Shown here piece by piece: positions 17,209-24,936 of a stretch of 64,000 bases of DNA. The stretch covers positions 1 to 64,000 of the forward strand of contig DATNBU010000010.1 of the NCBI GenBank assembly GCA_035571835.1, written 5' to 3'. Position numbers and translations under genes: made by a program. Positions within the stretch are counted from its first letter, which is position 1. Every line of letters starts with the position of its first letter. The DNA comes from Candidatus Limnocylindrales bacterium (GTDB lineage Bacteria; Desulfobacterota; Binatia; UBA1149; CAITLU01). The notes under the pieces are model-generated. The model had not been told where the DNA came from and ran no database searches. It saw only the letters and a program-made list of their open reading frames with translations.

Positions 17209-18039
17209 ATGGCAACGCGGCAGAGGCGACAGCTCCAGCTCACCGGATTCGAGATGGCGTTGATTGCGGTCAGCTTCGTGCTGACCGTAACCGCAGTGTT
17301 CTTCCTCGGGCTGTTCGTCGGCAAGAAAAACGCCAGCTACCACGCTTCCACCGAAGAACGGGTCGCCCGCATCCCGGTCGACGATTTCACGAAGTACAAA
17401 CGCCCGGCGCCGATCGAGCGGCCGGAGAAGAAGCCGCCGCCGGTCGAAGAGGCATCGGCCGCATCGCCCGAGCCTGCGCATGCGTCTGCCGGCGCTGCCA
17501 AGGCGCCGATCGAAGCGCCAGCGTCTACGGCCGCAGCTCCTGCTGCCGCTCCTGCCGGGGCGCCCGTCGCAGTCGCTGCTGCACCGTCTGCCGCCGCAGC
17601 GACGCCTGCTGCTGCTTCCGCGCCCGCCGCCGTGCCGGCCTCCGCGGACGCAAAGAAGAAGTCACCGGAAGAGCTGGCCGCCGAGGCCGCTGCTGCCAAG
17701 GAAGCCGCGAAAGCGAAGGAGCTCGCGGCCGCCAAGGAAGCCAAGGAAAAGGAAAAGCAGAAGGCGAAGGAGCTAGCCGCCAAGGAAGCCGAGGCCGACA
17801 CCGGCCGCGGCTACACAGTGCAGATCCTGTCGACCCGCAAGCAGGGCGAAGCCGACGCGCTCGTCTCCAAGCTGAAAGCACACGGCTACGCGGCGTACAT
17901 CAAGAAAGTCAGCGAAGGCGAGGGCGCCTGGTATCGCGTGCGCGTCGGAAGCTACGGTGCGTTCGGCGAGGCGCGCGGCATGGCCGACAAGTGCCGGCGC
18001 GACCTCGGGCTCGGTCAGGCTTTCGTCAGCACCGAATAG
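17209..18039 (+). CDS. Single-pass membrane protein with SPOR domain
   Basis: This 276-residue protein has a short basic N-terminus, one membrane helix near residues 15-36 (MALIAVSFVLTVTAVFFLGL), a long Ala/Pro/Lys-rich linker, and a C-terminal SPOR domain beginning at GYTVQILSTRKQGEADALV. SPOR domains bind denuded peptidoglycan at division sites, as in FtsN and DedD. The start ATG 17209 is preceded by GTGGGAGACGCGAGG; GTG 17194 is possible. Topology predicts the linker and SPOR domain in the periplasm. It lies between argS and a secreted-protein gene; a division role is inferred from the domain only. Confidence 0.88.
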   Translation: MATRQRRQLQLTGFEMALIAVSFVLTVTAVFFLGLFVGKKNASYHASTEERVARIPVDDFTKYKRPAPIERPEKKPPPVEEASAASPEPAHASAGAAKAPIEAPASTAAAPAAAPAGAPVAVAAAPSAAAATPAAASAPAAVPASADAKKKSPEELAAEAAAAKEAAKAKELAAAKEAKEKEKQKAKELAAKEAEADTGRGYTVQILSTRKQGEADALVSKLKAHGYAAYIKKVSEGEGAWYRVRVGSYGAFGEARGMADKCRRDLGLGQAFVSTE

Positions 18040-18094
18040 CCCCGACTCTATTTCTGTCGCTTCTCCTGGCTTGCGAGGTCGAATAAGGGGTCAC

Positions 18095-18106
18095 GTTCGA
18101 TCGAAC
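18095..18106. promoter_or_regulatory. 12-bp perfect palindrome upstream of the RCC1-like gene
   Basis: GTTCGATCGAAC lies 17 bp upstream of the ATG at 18123, in the only gap (83 bp) between the SPOR gene and the secreted RCC1-like gene. It follows AATAAGGGGTCAC, so it could be an operator or one arm plus centre of a decayed palindromic repeat starting GGGGTCAC. No clear promoter hexamers were found around it. Confidence 0.3.
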
Positions 18107-18122
18107 TGGTTTGGGGGTAGTG

Positions 18123-20135
18123 ATGACGACCACTCGCAGGATCATTCTTGTTGTCGCGGTGATGCTCGCGTGTCGACAGGCGGACGCGGCCGCGCCGTCG
18201 TGCCTTGCGGCGAGCGTCGCGAGCGGGCCCGCTGCGATGTGTGCGCTGCGCGAGGATGGCGTCGCTTCGTGCTGGGATGACGCGGAATCCTATACGCAGA
18301 TCCGTCAGCGTGCACTCGGCCAGTTCACGCAGATCTCCGTCGGATACGATCGAAGCTGCGGCCTTCGCAGGGACGGAACCGTCGCATGCTGGTACCACTA
18401 CGACTTCATCCATTCGGAATCGCCGGCGCCGGCGCCCGAGGGAAGGTTCTCCATGCTCGCAGTCGAGCCGATGTGCGGTCACTACGCGGAATCCCTGTGC
18501 CTGGGCCTTCGCGACGACGGCACGCTCGTTCAGTGGGTCGCCGACGATCCCGCTGCAATCTCGAGCCCGCTCGCCGGAACCTTCGTCGAGTGGCAGGGGC
18601 CGTGCGGCCTCCGTTCCGACGGAACGGTCGAGTGCATCGACGGATGGACGGCGCCCGACGGACACTTCACGTCGCTGGGCAAGGGTGAGCTGCTATCGCG
18701 TTGCGGCATTCGCGATGACCGGGCGATCGCGTGCTGGACAAAGAATGCGAGCATCGAGTCGCCATTTCCTCCGGGCGAGTACGATGACGTTGCAATGGCG
18801 TACCAGAATGCCGGCTGCGCTCTCGAGAAAAACGGCACAGTCATCTGCCGGAACGGAGATATGGACGTTCCATTTCCGGCCGGAACTTATCGCGACATCA
18901 CCACTGCACCGCTGCCGGGCTCGATGCGCATCTGTGCGCTCCGTGAAGATGGTGACCTCGTGTGCCTCGGCGGCTCGAACGTGCAGGGCGAATTCGGATT
19001 GCCGTACCAGGCTCCCGTCATCGGTTCTTTTACGCACGTCGCCGGCGGAGGCGATGCCAATCACCGCGCGTTCGGCTGCGTGCTCGACTCGGAAGGTGAA
19101 ATTTCGTGTTGGGGCAACCTCGGCCAGTACGCGCCGTATCCTCCGCCCGCAGGACCGTTCGACCAGATTTCTCTCGGCACGTACTACATGTGCGGACGCA
19201 GGCCCGACCACAGTGTCGAGTGCTGGTCTTCCGTTCACACAGACCACTCGCCGCAAGGCTCATTCCGGCAGATCTCCGTAAGCTTCTTCGACTTCGCGTG
19301 CGGCGTCCGCGACGACGGAAAAGTCACCTGCTGGCGCGCCGATACAGGCGAGCAGTTGGACGGTCCCGGCGGGCAGTTCACCGAGGTTGCCGCCGGCGGC
19401 CTGTTCAGCTGCGGACTCAGGCCGAACGGCGATGCGCAGTGCTGGACGCATCCATTCACCGATGACCCGGCGAATCCCGTCGTTCCACCCGGGCCTTTCG
19501 TGCACATTGCCGGCGCGGGCAATCAGGTCGGCGGCGATACCTACGTCTGCGGCCTGCGTCCCGGCGGCGGGATCGAATGCTGGGGCGACGGACTGCTCGC
19601 TCTGCTCAATCCGCCGCATGGAGAATACCAATCGATTACGGCCGGCGCCGAGTTCGCGTGCGCGCTTCGGACAGACGGAGAAGTCGACTGCTGGGGCGCC
19701 GAGGTTTTTACCAACGCACCAAAAGGACCGTTCGTCGAGATCACCGCGGGCTACCGGCACACGTGCGCGATGAAGACCAACGGCAGCTTCGAATGCTGGG
19801 GCCACGATGCGACCGCATCGTTCTGCGCAAGCGATGCGGCGTGCGGCGACGGCGAGGCCGCGTTTCCCGAACAGTGCGACGACGGCGAGAGCAACGACGT
19901 CGGCCAGCCGTGCACGAACGATTGCGAGATCGTCCGCTGCGGCCGGCCGGTCAGCATCCGTGCGGAGAAGCCGCGCACCAGCGATGCACTGTTCGTGCTG
20001 CTCGCAGCCACCGGGGCGCACAGCTGCGCGGCGGCAGTGTGCGACGTCGACCGCAGCTCTTCGATCACCGCGAGCGATGCGCTGCGCGTGCTGCGCGCGG
20101 CGGTCGGGCTTGGCGACGAGCTCACCTGTCTATAA
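18123..20135 (+). CDS. Secreted RCC1-like repeat protein with Cys-rich and dockerin-like C-terminus
   Basis: The 670-residue product starts with a signal peptide (RRIILVVAVMLACRQADAAA). About residues 30-570 contain roughly a dozen repeats of the form C-x-LR-x-DG-x-V-x-CW (examples CGLRRDGTVACW, CALRTDGEVDCWG, CAMKTNGSFECWG), which resemble the bacterial RCC1_2 beta-propeller repeat. The tail has a DUF4215-like EQCDDGESND...CTNDCEIVRC segment and two dockerin-like halves, TSDALFVLLAATG and CDVDRSSSITASDALRVL. ATG 18123 is preferred because GGGGG lies 5 bases upstream; TTG 18111 is also in frame. It is likely exported, possibly surface-attached; the ligand is unknown. Only 12 bp separate it from the desaturase gene. 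Confidence 0.8.
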   Translation: MTTTRRIILVVAVMLACRQADAAAPSCLAASVASGPAAMCALREDGVASCWDDAESYTQIRQRALGQFTQISVGYDRSCGLRRDGTVACWYHYDFIHSESPAPAPEGRFSMLAVEPMCGHYAESLCLGLRDDGTLVQWVADDPAAISSPLAGTFVEWQGPCGLRSDGTVECIDGWTAPDGHFTSLGKGELLSRCGIRDDRAIACWTKNASIESPFPPGEYDDVAMAYQNAGCALEKNGTVICRNGDMDVPFPAGTYRDITTAPLPGSMRICALREDGDLVCLGGSNVQGEFGLPYQAPVIGSFTHVAGGGDANHRAFGCVLDSEGEISCWGNLGQYAPYPPPAGPFDQISLGTYYMCGRRPDHSVECWSSVHTDHSPQGSFRQISVSFFDFACGVRDDGKVTCWRADTGEQLDGPGGQFTEVAAGGLFSCGLRPNGDAQCWTHPFTDDPANPVVPPGPFVHIAGAGNQVGGDTYVCGLRPGGGIECWGDGLLALLNPPHGEYQSITAGAEFACALRTDGEVDCWGAEVFTNAPKGPFVEITAGYRHTCAMKTNGSFECWGHDATASFCASDAACGDGEAAFPEQCDDGESNDVGQPCTNDCEIVRCGRPVSIRAEKPRTSDALFVLLAATGAHSCAAAVCDVDRSSSITASDALRVLRAAVGLGDELTCL

Positions 20136-20147
20136 ACTCGGACCACG

Positions 20148-21275
20148 ATGCTCGAACAGAGGATCAGCCAGGTATTCGGCGACGAGGATCCCACCGGCTT
20201 CGGCACCGGCTGGTGGAGCGGCGTGTTGTCCGCATTCCTCGGGATGCTCGCGTTCGGCGCAGTCATCTGCCTGCACTTTCCACAGATATTGAGCTCGCCC
20301 GAGCTGCGCCCTCACTACCCGATGGCGATCATGCGGATGGTGATCCAGGGCGGCATCGTCGCGGCCATCGTTCTCGGCGTCATCTCCGCGATGCTTCGCA
20401 GGAAGAAAGTCCTCGGACTGACCGGGATGTTGTTCGCGCTCGGCGCCACGTTGCTGGGCGGCGCCAGCGTACCGATCAACGATACGCTGCACGACGGCCC
20501 GGCGATCGGTCTCGACTGGTTCCTGCTCGACCTGCTGCTGATGACGCTTATTTTCTCGCCGATCGAAGTGCTGTGGCCCGCGTATCCGAAGCAGCGCGTG
20601 TTCCGGCCGGAGTGGCTTCTCGACGTGGCATATTTCCTGTCCACGCATCTGCCGATCCGCATCACGTCGTTCCTCGTGCTGCTGCCCGCAACGCAGCTTA
20701 CGAATCTGCTCGGCAATGCGCGTCTGCACGCGGCGACGGGCAGCCTGCCGTGGCTGGTACAGTTCTTCCTGGCCGTGCTGGTCGCGGATCTCGCCGAATA
20801 CGGCATCCATCGCGCGCTGCACGAGTGGCCGGTTCTCTGGCGCTTCCACGCCATTCATCATTCGTCGAAGGCTCTCGACTGGATCGCCGGCTCGCGCGCG
20901 CACCTGGTCGACGACCTCATCATCCGCGGCATGATGCTGATCCCGATGATGTTCGCGTTCTCGCAGGACATCATCGTGGCCTACCTATTGTTCGTCACGA
21001 TCCACGCGACGTGGGCGCACACGAACTTCGGACCGACGATCAAGTGGCTGGAACCGTGGATCATCTTCCCGCGCTTCCATCACTGGCATCACACGTCGCA
21101 GAAAGAAGGCATCGACAAGAACTATGCGATCCACTTTCCGTGGATCGACAAGCTGTTCGGCACTTACTACTACCCGGACGACCGGTGGCCGGACACGTAC
21201 GGCCTCGACAACCAGCAGCTCCCCGCCGGCTTCTGGGGCCAGACGTTTTATCCGTTCAGAATTCGACGGAGGTGA
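20148..21275 (+). CDS. Sterol desaturase / fatty acid hydroxylase family membrane protein
   Basis: This 375-residue polytopic protein carries the di-iron histidine boxes of the fatty acid hydroxylase superfamily (PF04116): HRALH near residue 222, HAIHHSS shortly after, and a final FHHWHHTSQ near 307. These membrane enzymes use iron and O2 to hydroxylate or desaturate lipids such as sterols, ceramides or alkylglycerols. An unusually long hydrophobic N-terminal half (several membrane segments before HRALH) precedes the catalytic part. It starts at ATG 20148, 12 bp after the secreted RCC1-like gene. Its 3' end overlaps the convergent desaturase gene by 20 bp. The substrate cannot be read from the sequence. 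Confidence 0.88.
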   Translation: MLEQRISQVFGDEDPTGFGTGWWSGVLSAFLGMLAFGAVICLHFPQILSSPELRPHYPMAIMRMVIQGGIVAAIVLGVISAMLRRKKVLGLTGMLFALGATLLGGASVPINDTLHDGPAIGLDWFLLDLLLMTLIFSPIEVLWPAYPKQRVFRPEWLLDVAYFLSTHLPIRITSFLVLLPATQLTNLLGNARLHAATGSLPWLVQFFLAVLVADLAEYGIHRALHEWPVLWRFHAIHHSSKALDWIAGSRAHLVDDLIIRGMMLIPMMFAFSQDIIVAYLLFVTIHATWAHTNFGPTIKWLEPWIIFPRFHHWHHTSQKEGIDKNYAIHFPWIDKLFGTYYYPDDRWPDTYGLDNQQLPAGFWGQTFYPFRIRRR

Positions 21276-22113
21276 GCGGCACTTCTGCCGGCACCACCCG
21301 ACCTCTGTCGGTCGCCTGAACCAGGCCGAGCGCTTTCATTACCTTCACCGCCGTAAAGCCGAGGTCGTACTCCCAATCCTCGTGGCTGAGGCGCAGCAGG
21401 GCCGGGGAATGATGGTGGTTGTTCTGCAGGCACGCGCTGAACGTCGCGGTCACCGGCAGCCAGTCGCCGATGTTCATCGCGTTGTCGCGTTCGTCGTCAT
21501 AGCGGCGATAGCCGAAGCGGCGATCGTGCGTCCAGTAGTTCTGGATCATGTTGATCCACAGCGCGAAGACCCGGAACACCACCCACATTGCGACGGCGAA
21601 GCGCACGTCGCCGACGAGCACGGACAACAGCCAGACGTTGAATACCTGCGAGACTACGACGAATACGGGGCTCGAGACGAGGCGGAACGACCACGACTGA
21701 AAGATCTCGTCCGTGGCCATGTTGGTCTCGCACCTGTACGGGATCAGGCACAGATAGAGCGTTCGCCAGAATCCGTCCGACGCGAGCTTGTTGGGATCGC
21801 CGGGTTGGTCGGCATGCCGGTGGTGCAAGCGATGCCGGCTGACCCACGTCGTCGGATTCACGTAGACGCCGAACGTGTTGTTCACGACCGTGATGGTCTT
21901 GATGAACCAGTCCTTGTAGTCGAGCGCGCGGTGGGCGATCCCCATGTGAATCACGCACGACAGATACACGCCCCCGACGAACCAGCAGACCACGAAATAA
22001 ACCGCGCCGATCAGCAGGCCCATCCACGGGCCGAGCGCGGGCGGCGCGAAGCATATGCAGGTCAGCGCGTAGAGCGCGATCAGCCCGTAGCCGGAAGCGT
22101 TGTAGACCTTCAC
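21256..22113 (-). CDS. Fatty acid desaturase family protein
   Basis: The 285-residue membrane protein has the three histidine boxes of acyl-CoA or acyl-lipid desaturases: HMGIAHR near the N-terminal third, SRHRLHHRHAD in the middle and QNNHHHSPALL near the C-terminus, with hydrophobic pairs between them. It would introduce a double bond using O2 and a di-iron centre. I place the start at GTG 22113, 14 bp after the thiolase stop; an upstream GTG 22173 would overlap the thiolase gene by 47 bp. Co-transcription with the thiolase is likely. The tail overlaps the convergent sterol-desaturase-like gene. Confidence 0.88.
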   Translation of the reverse strand: MKVYNASGYGLIALYALTCICFAPPALGPWMGLLIGAVYFVVCWFVGGVYLSCVIHMGIAHRALDYKDWFIKTITVVNNTFGVYVNPTTWVSRHRLHHRHADQPGDPNKLASDGFWRTLYLCLIPYRCETNMATDEIFQSWSFRLVSSPVFVVVSQVFNVWLLSVLVGDVRFAVAMWVVFRVFALWINMIQNYWTHDRRFGYRRYDDERDNAMNIGDWLPVTATFSACLQNNHHHSPALLRLSHEDWEYDLGFTAVKVMKALGLVQATDRGRVVPAEVPLTSVEF

Positions 22114-22126
22114 GAGCAGCGACCGA

Positions 22127-23365
22127 TCAGAGGCGTTCGATGATGATCGCCGGCGCCATTCCGCCGGCGGCACACATCGTGACCAGCCCGGTCGAAAGAT
22201 CGCGCCGCTCGAGCTCGTCGAGAATCGTACCGATCAGGATCGAACCGGTCGCCGCAATCGGATGGCCGAGCGCGATGGCGCCGCCGTTCACATTGCACTT
22301 TGCGGGGTCGATCTCGAGATCGCGCATGAACTTGAAGGCGACCACTGCGAACGCCTCGTTGATCTCGAAGAGGTCGATGTCGTCGAGCGTCATTCCGGCT
22401 TTGGCGAGCACCTTGCGCGCGGCCGGCACCGGCTCGTTCAGCATCAGCTCGGGGCTGCCGGCGGCGTTGGCCATCGCGACGACGCGTGCACGCGGCTTCC
22501 AGCCCTTGCCTTTGGCGTAGTCCGGCGACGACAGCAGAAGTCCCGCACTGCCGTCGACGACGCCGGACGAGTTTCCGGCGTGGTGAACGTGGTCGATTCT
22601 GATGTCAGGAAAGCTGCGGCGCACGAGATGGTCGAAGGTCTCGCCCCCCGCGTCCACGGGCTGATTCATGAAATTCGCGAACACCGCGGGAAGCTTCGCG
22701 AGGCCTTCGAGCGTGGTCTGCGGGCGCGGAAACTCCTCGTGCGCGAGGGCAAGGCTGCCGTCGTCGTTGTAGACCGGCACCACGCTGCGATCGAAATGTC
22801 CGCCTTCGATCGCGCGCTGCGCGCGGCGCTGGCTCTCGAGCGCCAGCGCATCGACGTTCTCGCGAGTGATGCCCTCGAGCGTCGCGATGACGTCCGCGCA
22901 GACGCCCTGGTGCGGCTGCGGATGCAGGTCGCGCAGGTGAAGATTGCCGGCGTCGAGAAGGCCCGGCGGCAGGGTTGCGGTAAACGACATCATCTCGACG
23001 CCGCCGGCGACGACGACGTCTTCCATTCCGGACATCAGGCTGGCGGCCGCGAGATTGACGGCGGTGATACCCGAGCCGCAGAAGCGGTCGAGCGTCACCG
23101 CGCTCGCGCGCGTGTCCCATCCTGCGTCGAGGACCGACATGCGTCCGACGCAGGCACCCTGGCGGCCGACCTGCGTGCTGCAGCCCCAGATCACGTCATC
23201 GACTTCCGCCGTGTCGAGGCCGTTGCGCTCGGCAAGCGCGCTGAGCACCGTCGCGCTGAGCCGCTGCGGATGAAGGTGCGACAGCGCGCCTTTGCCCTGC
23301 TTGCCGATTCCGCGCGGAGTGCGAACCGCATCGATGATCCATGCTTCGTTGGCTTGCTTCGACAT
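22127..23365 (-). CDS. Acetyl-CoA acetyltransferase family thiolase
   Basis: The 412-residue protein is a thiolase of the FadA/AtoB type, catalysing cleavage or formation of 3-oxoacyl-CoA. The nucleophile Cys96 is in LDRFCGSGITAVN; the other catalytic signatures NVNGGAIALGHPIAATG (His) and MCAAGGMAPAIIIE (Cys) are near the C-terminus, and all are intact. The start ATG 23365 has GGAGG 6 bases upstream; the longer open frame has no support. It precedes a desaturase gene on the same strand, so a role in fatty-acid modification or degradation is plausible. Degradative and biosynthetic forms cannot be separated by eye. Confidence 0.93.
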   Translation of the reverse strand: MSKQANEAWIIDAVRTPRGIGKQGKGALSHLHPQRLSATVLSALAERNGLDTAEVDDVIWGCSTQVGRQGACVGRMSVLDAGWDTRASAVTLDRFCGSGITAVNLAAASLMSGMEDVVVAGGVEMMSFTATLPPGLLDAGNLHLRDLHPQPHQGVCADVIATLEGITRENVDALALESQRRAQRAIEGGHFDRSVVPVYNDDGSLALAHEEFPRPQTTLEGLAKLPAVFANFMNQPVDAGGETFDHLVRRSFPDIRIDHVHHAGNSSGVVDGSAGLLLSSPDYAKGKGWKPRARVVAMANAAGSPELMLNEPVPAARKVLAKAGMTLDDIDLFEINEAFAVVAFKFMRDLEIDPAKCNVNGGAIALGHPIAATGSILIGTILDELERRDLSTGLVTMCAAGGMAPAIIIERL

Positions 23366-23532
23366 CGTATCCTCCAAGCTGCGGCAACGGCCGGCGCGCG
23401 TCGCTTCTAGCCGCAGCGGCAGAAGCAGTCCAAACGCAAGCAGGGCCCCGCTGACCGCCGGATCCGGCAACGGCGTGCTCGCAGCAGCTGCTCGCGGCGG
23501 CTGCCTGCAGGGATCCCATCGGTCGCGTTCAA

Positions 23533-23856
23533 CTACGCGACCGTGGCATGGAGCTGCATTCCGAGTGCCTTCGTGACCCTCAGGATCGTATCGAGACTTG
23601 GATTCCCGTCACCGCTGAGCGCTTTGTATAGACTCTCGCGGCTCAGACCCGTCTTGCGCGCAACCTGCGTCATGCCTTTGGCTCGCGCGATATCACCGAT
23701 GGCGCGTGCGATTCCCGCAACGTCATCCGGTGCTTCGACGAGCCACGCATCGAGATAAGCCGCCATCTCTTTCGGCGTTCGGAGCTGCCGCGCAACATCG
23801 TATGCTGTCGTGCGGGTTTTCGACGCCCCCTTCTTCGATATCTTTGACACGATCAC
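23533..23856 (-). CDS. HigA-type antitoxin, XRE-family helix-turn-helix
   Basis: This 107-residue protein matches the addiction-module antidote family. It contains EMAAYLDAWLVEAPDDVAGI in the N-terminal half and a helix-turn-helix with MTQVARKTGLSRESLYKALS, then GNPSLDTILRVTKALGMQL. Such antitoxins bind and neutralise a RelE/HigB-like RNase and repress their own operon. GTG 23856 overlaps the stop of the toxin's C-terminal frame by 4 bp (GTGA), while GTG 23850 is better spaced (8 bases) from GGAG. The toxin lies directly upstream, as is usual for HigB-HigA, but is frameshifted. Confidence 0.88.
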   Translation of the reverse strand: MIVSKISKKGASKTRTTAYDVARQLRTPKEMAAYLDAWLVEAPDDVAGIARAIGDIARAKGMTQVARKTGLSRESLYKALSGDGNPSLDTILRVTKALGMQLHATVA

Positions 23857-24136
23857 TTCTCCAAATTGCGGGCCAGCTCGATTGCCGTTTCGATATCATT
23901 CGCCTGCGACGACTTGTCGCCGCCGGCCAGCAGGACGATGCGCGTTTCGTGTAGTACACGCGGTAGCCTGGTCCGACATCGATCTTCAATTCGAACACTC
24001 CTTCTCGCGGGCACCGACTGGAACCAGGATTGCCGTGGACCAATCGATCGACTCGCACCTGTATTCGTGCACGGGTCGAGCGGTCACGAAGGCCATCGAT
24101 CCAGGCAAGATAGATATCCGTGATCTGGACACGCAC
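23853..24136 (-). pseudogene. Frameshifted HigB/RelE-type toxin
   Basis: From GTG 24136 the frame reads the first two thirds of an addiction-module killer protein, with RVDRLVHGNPGSS and the core DVGPGYRVYYTKR. After about 23940 the homologous C-terminus continues only in another frame, where the DNA encodes IVLLAGGDKSSQANDIETAI and ELARNLEK, ending at the TGA of 23853-23855. Without a shift the protein runs on through antitoxin DNA to 23723 with an unrelated tail. The break falls near ACGAAACGCGCATC. A sequencing error, programmed frameshift or true inactivation are all possible; inactivation would leave an orphan antitoxin. Confidence 0.75.
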
Positions 24137-24337
24137 GACAGCGTATCCTATGGGCTACACAGGTCAATGCCCGCGCCTCCCAGCGGGGCCAAAGTCGCCT
24201 GCGGCAACCGTAGTGCCGCGGCGCGTTCTGAAGAGTGAAGATGGACCAGCTCGTGCACGCCGGATCGTTCCGATGCGCAGACCTACGCGCAATGCCATCG
24301 CCGGCATAAACGCGAGTTGCAAGAGTTGGTTACCGCG

Positions 24338-24754
24338 TCAGATGACTCGGCTTAGCGCGACAACCGGAATTACGCGGCTCGTCTTCTGCTTGTACTCGGC
24401 GAACTGCGGCATGATCGACGCCTGCTTATCGTACAGGCGCGTGCGTTCGGCCTCGCCCACGACTTCCGCGCGGACCTTGACCTTCTCGCTGCCGACCTCG
24501 ATCTCGGTTTCGGGATTCGCGACGAGGTTGTGGAACCAGTCCGGGTTCGTCGCCGCTCCAGCCTTCGAAGCGATGATCACCCAGCGGTCGCCGTCGGCCA
24601 GGTAGACGAGCGGCGTCGTGTACGACTTGCCCGACTTCGCGCCCCTCGAGTGCAGCAGCAGCATCGGGGCGCCGGTGAACATGCCGCCGACCTTGCCGCC
24701 GTTTGCCCGGAACTCGTCGATGATCTTCGCGTTGAACTCGTTCATGGTCGTCAT
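24338..24754 (-). CDS. Deazaflavin (F420)-dependent nitroreductase-fold protein
   Basis: The 138-residue protein belongs to the DDN-like family (split beta-barrel, PF04075), whose members use reduced F420 or flavin to reduce quinones or nitro compounds. Family features are FRANGGKVGGMFTGAPMLLL near the N-terminus, then SRGAKSGKSYTTPLVYL, and NPDWFHNLVANPETEIEVG. ATG 24754 is chosen because GGAGGAAG precedes it by about 5 bases; a longer open frame starts at 24787. The flanking gaps (24137-24337 and 24755-24936) show no further gene. Whether this organism makes F420 is not visible here. Confidence 0.85.
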   Translation of the reverse strand: MTTMNEFNAKIIDEFRANGGKVGGMFTGAPMLLLHSRGAKSGKSYTTPLVYLADGDRWVIIASKAGAATNPDWFHNLVANPETEIEVGSEKVKVRAEVVGEAERTRLYDKQASIMPQFAEYKQKTSRVIPVVALSRVI

Positions 24755-24936
24755 GGGTCTTCCTCCGTTTCGGTGGCTCGCATCCACAACGTTCCGACGC
24801 CGCAGTCAACGGTGCCGCGGAAATCGGGCGGTTTTCGCGCAATCCGGGGACGGCCGCGACCGGGCCATTCGTGGCGGGCCGCGTCAGGACCGCCGGCACT
24901 TTTCCCCCCGCATCCCCCTTCGGCTAAACAGGCCGG

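Noticed and set aside
24120-24605. A 161-codon plus-strand frame overlapping the toxin and nitroreductase-fold genes
   Set aside because: No domain or ribosome-binding site, and it overlaps a well-supported minus-strand gene.
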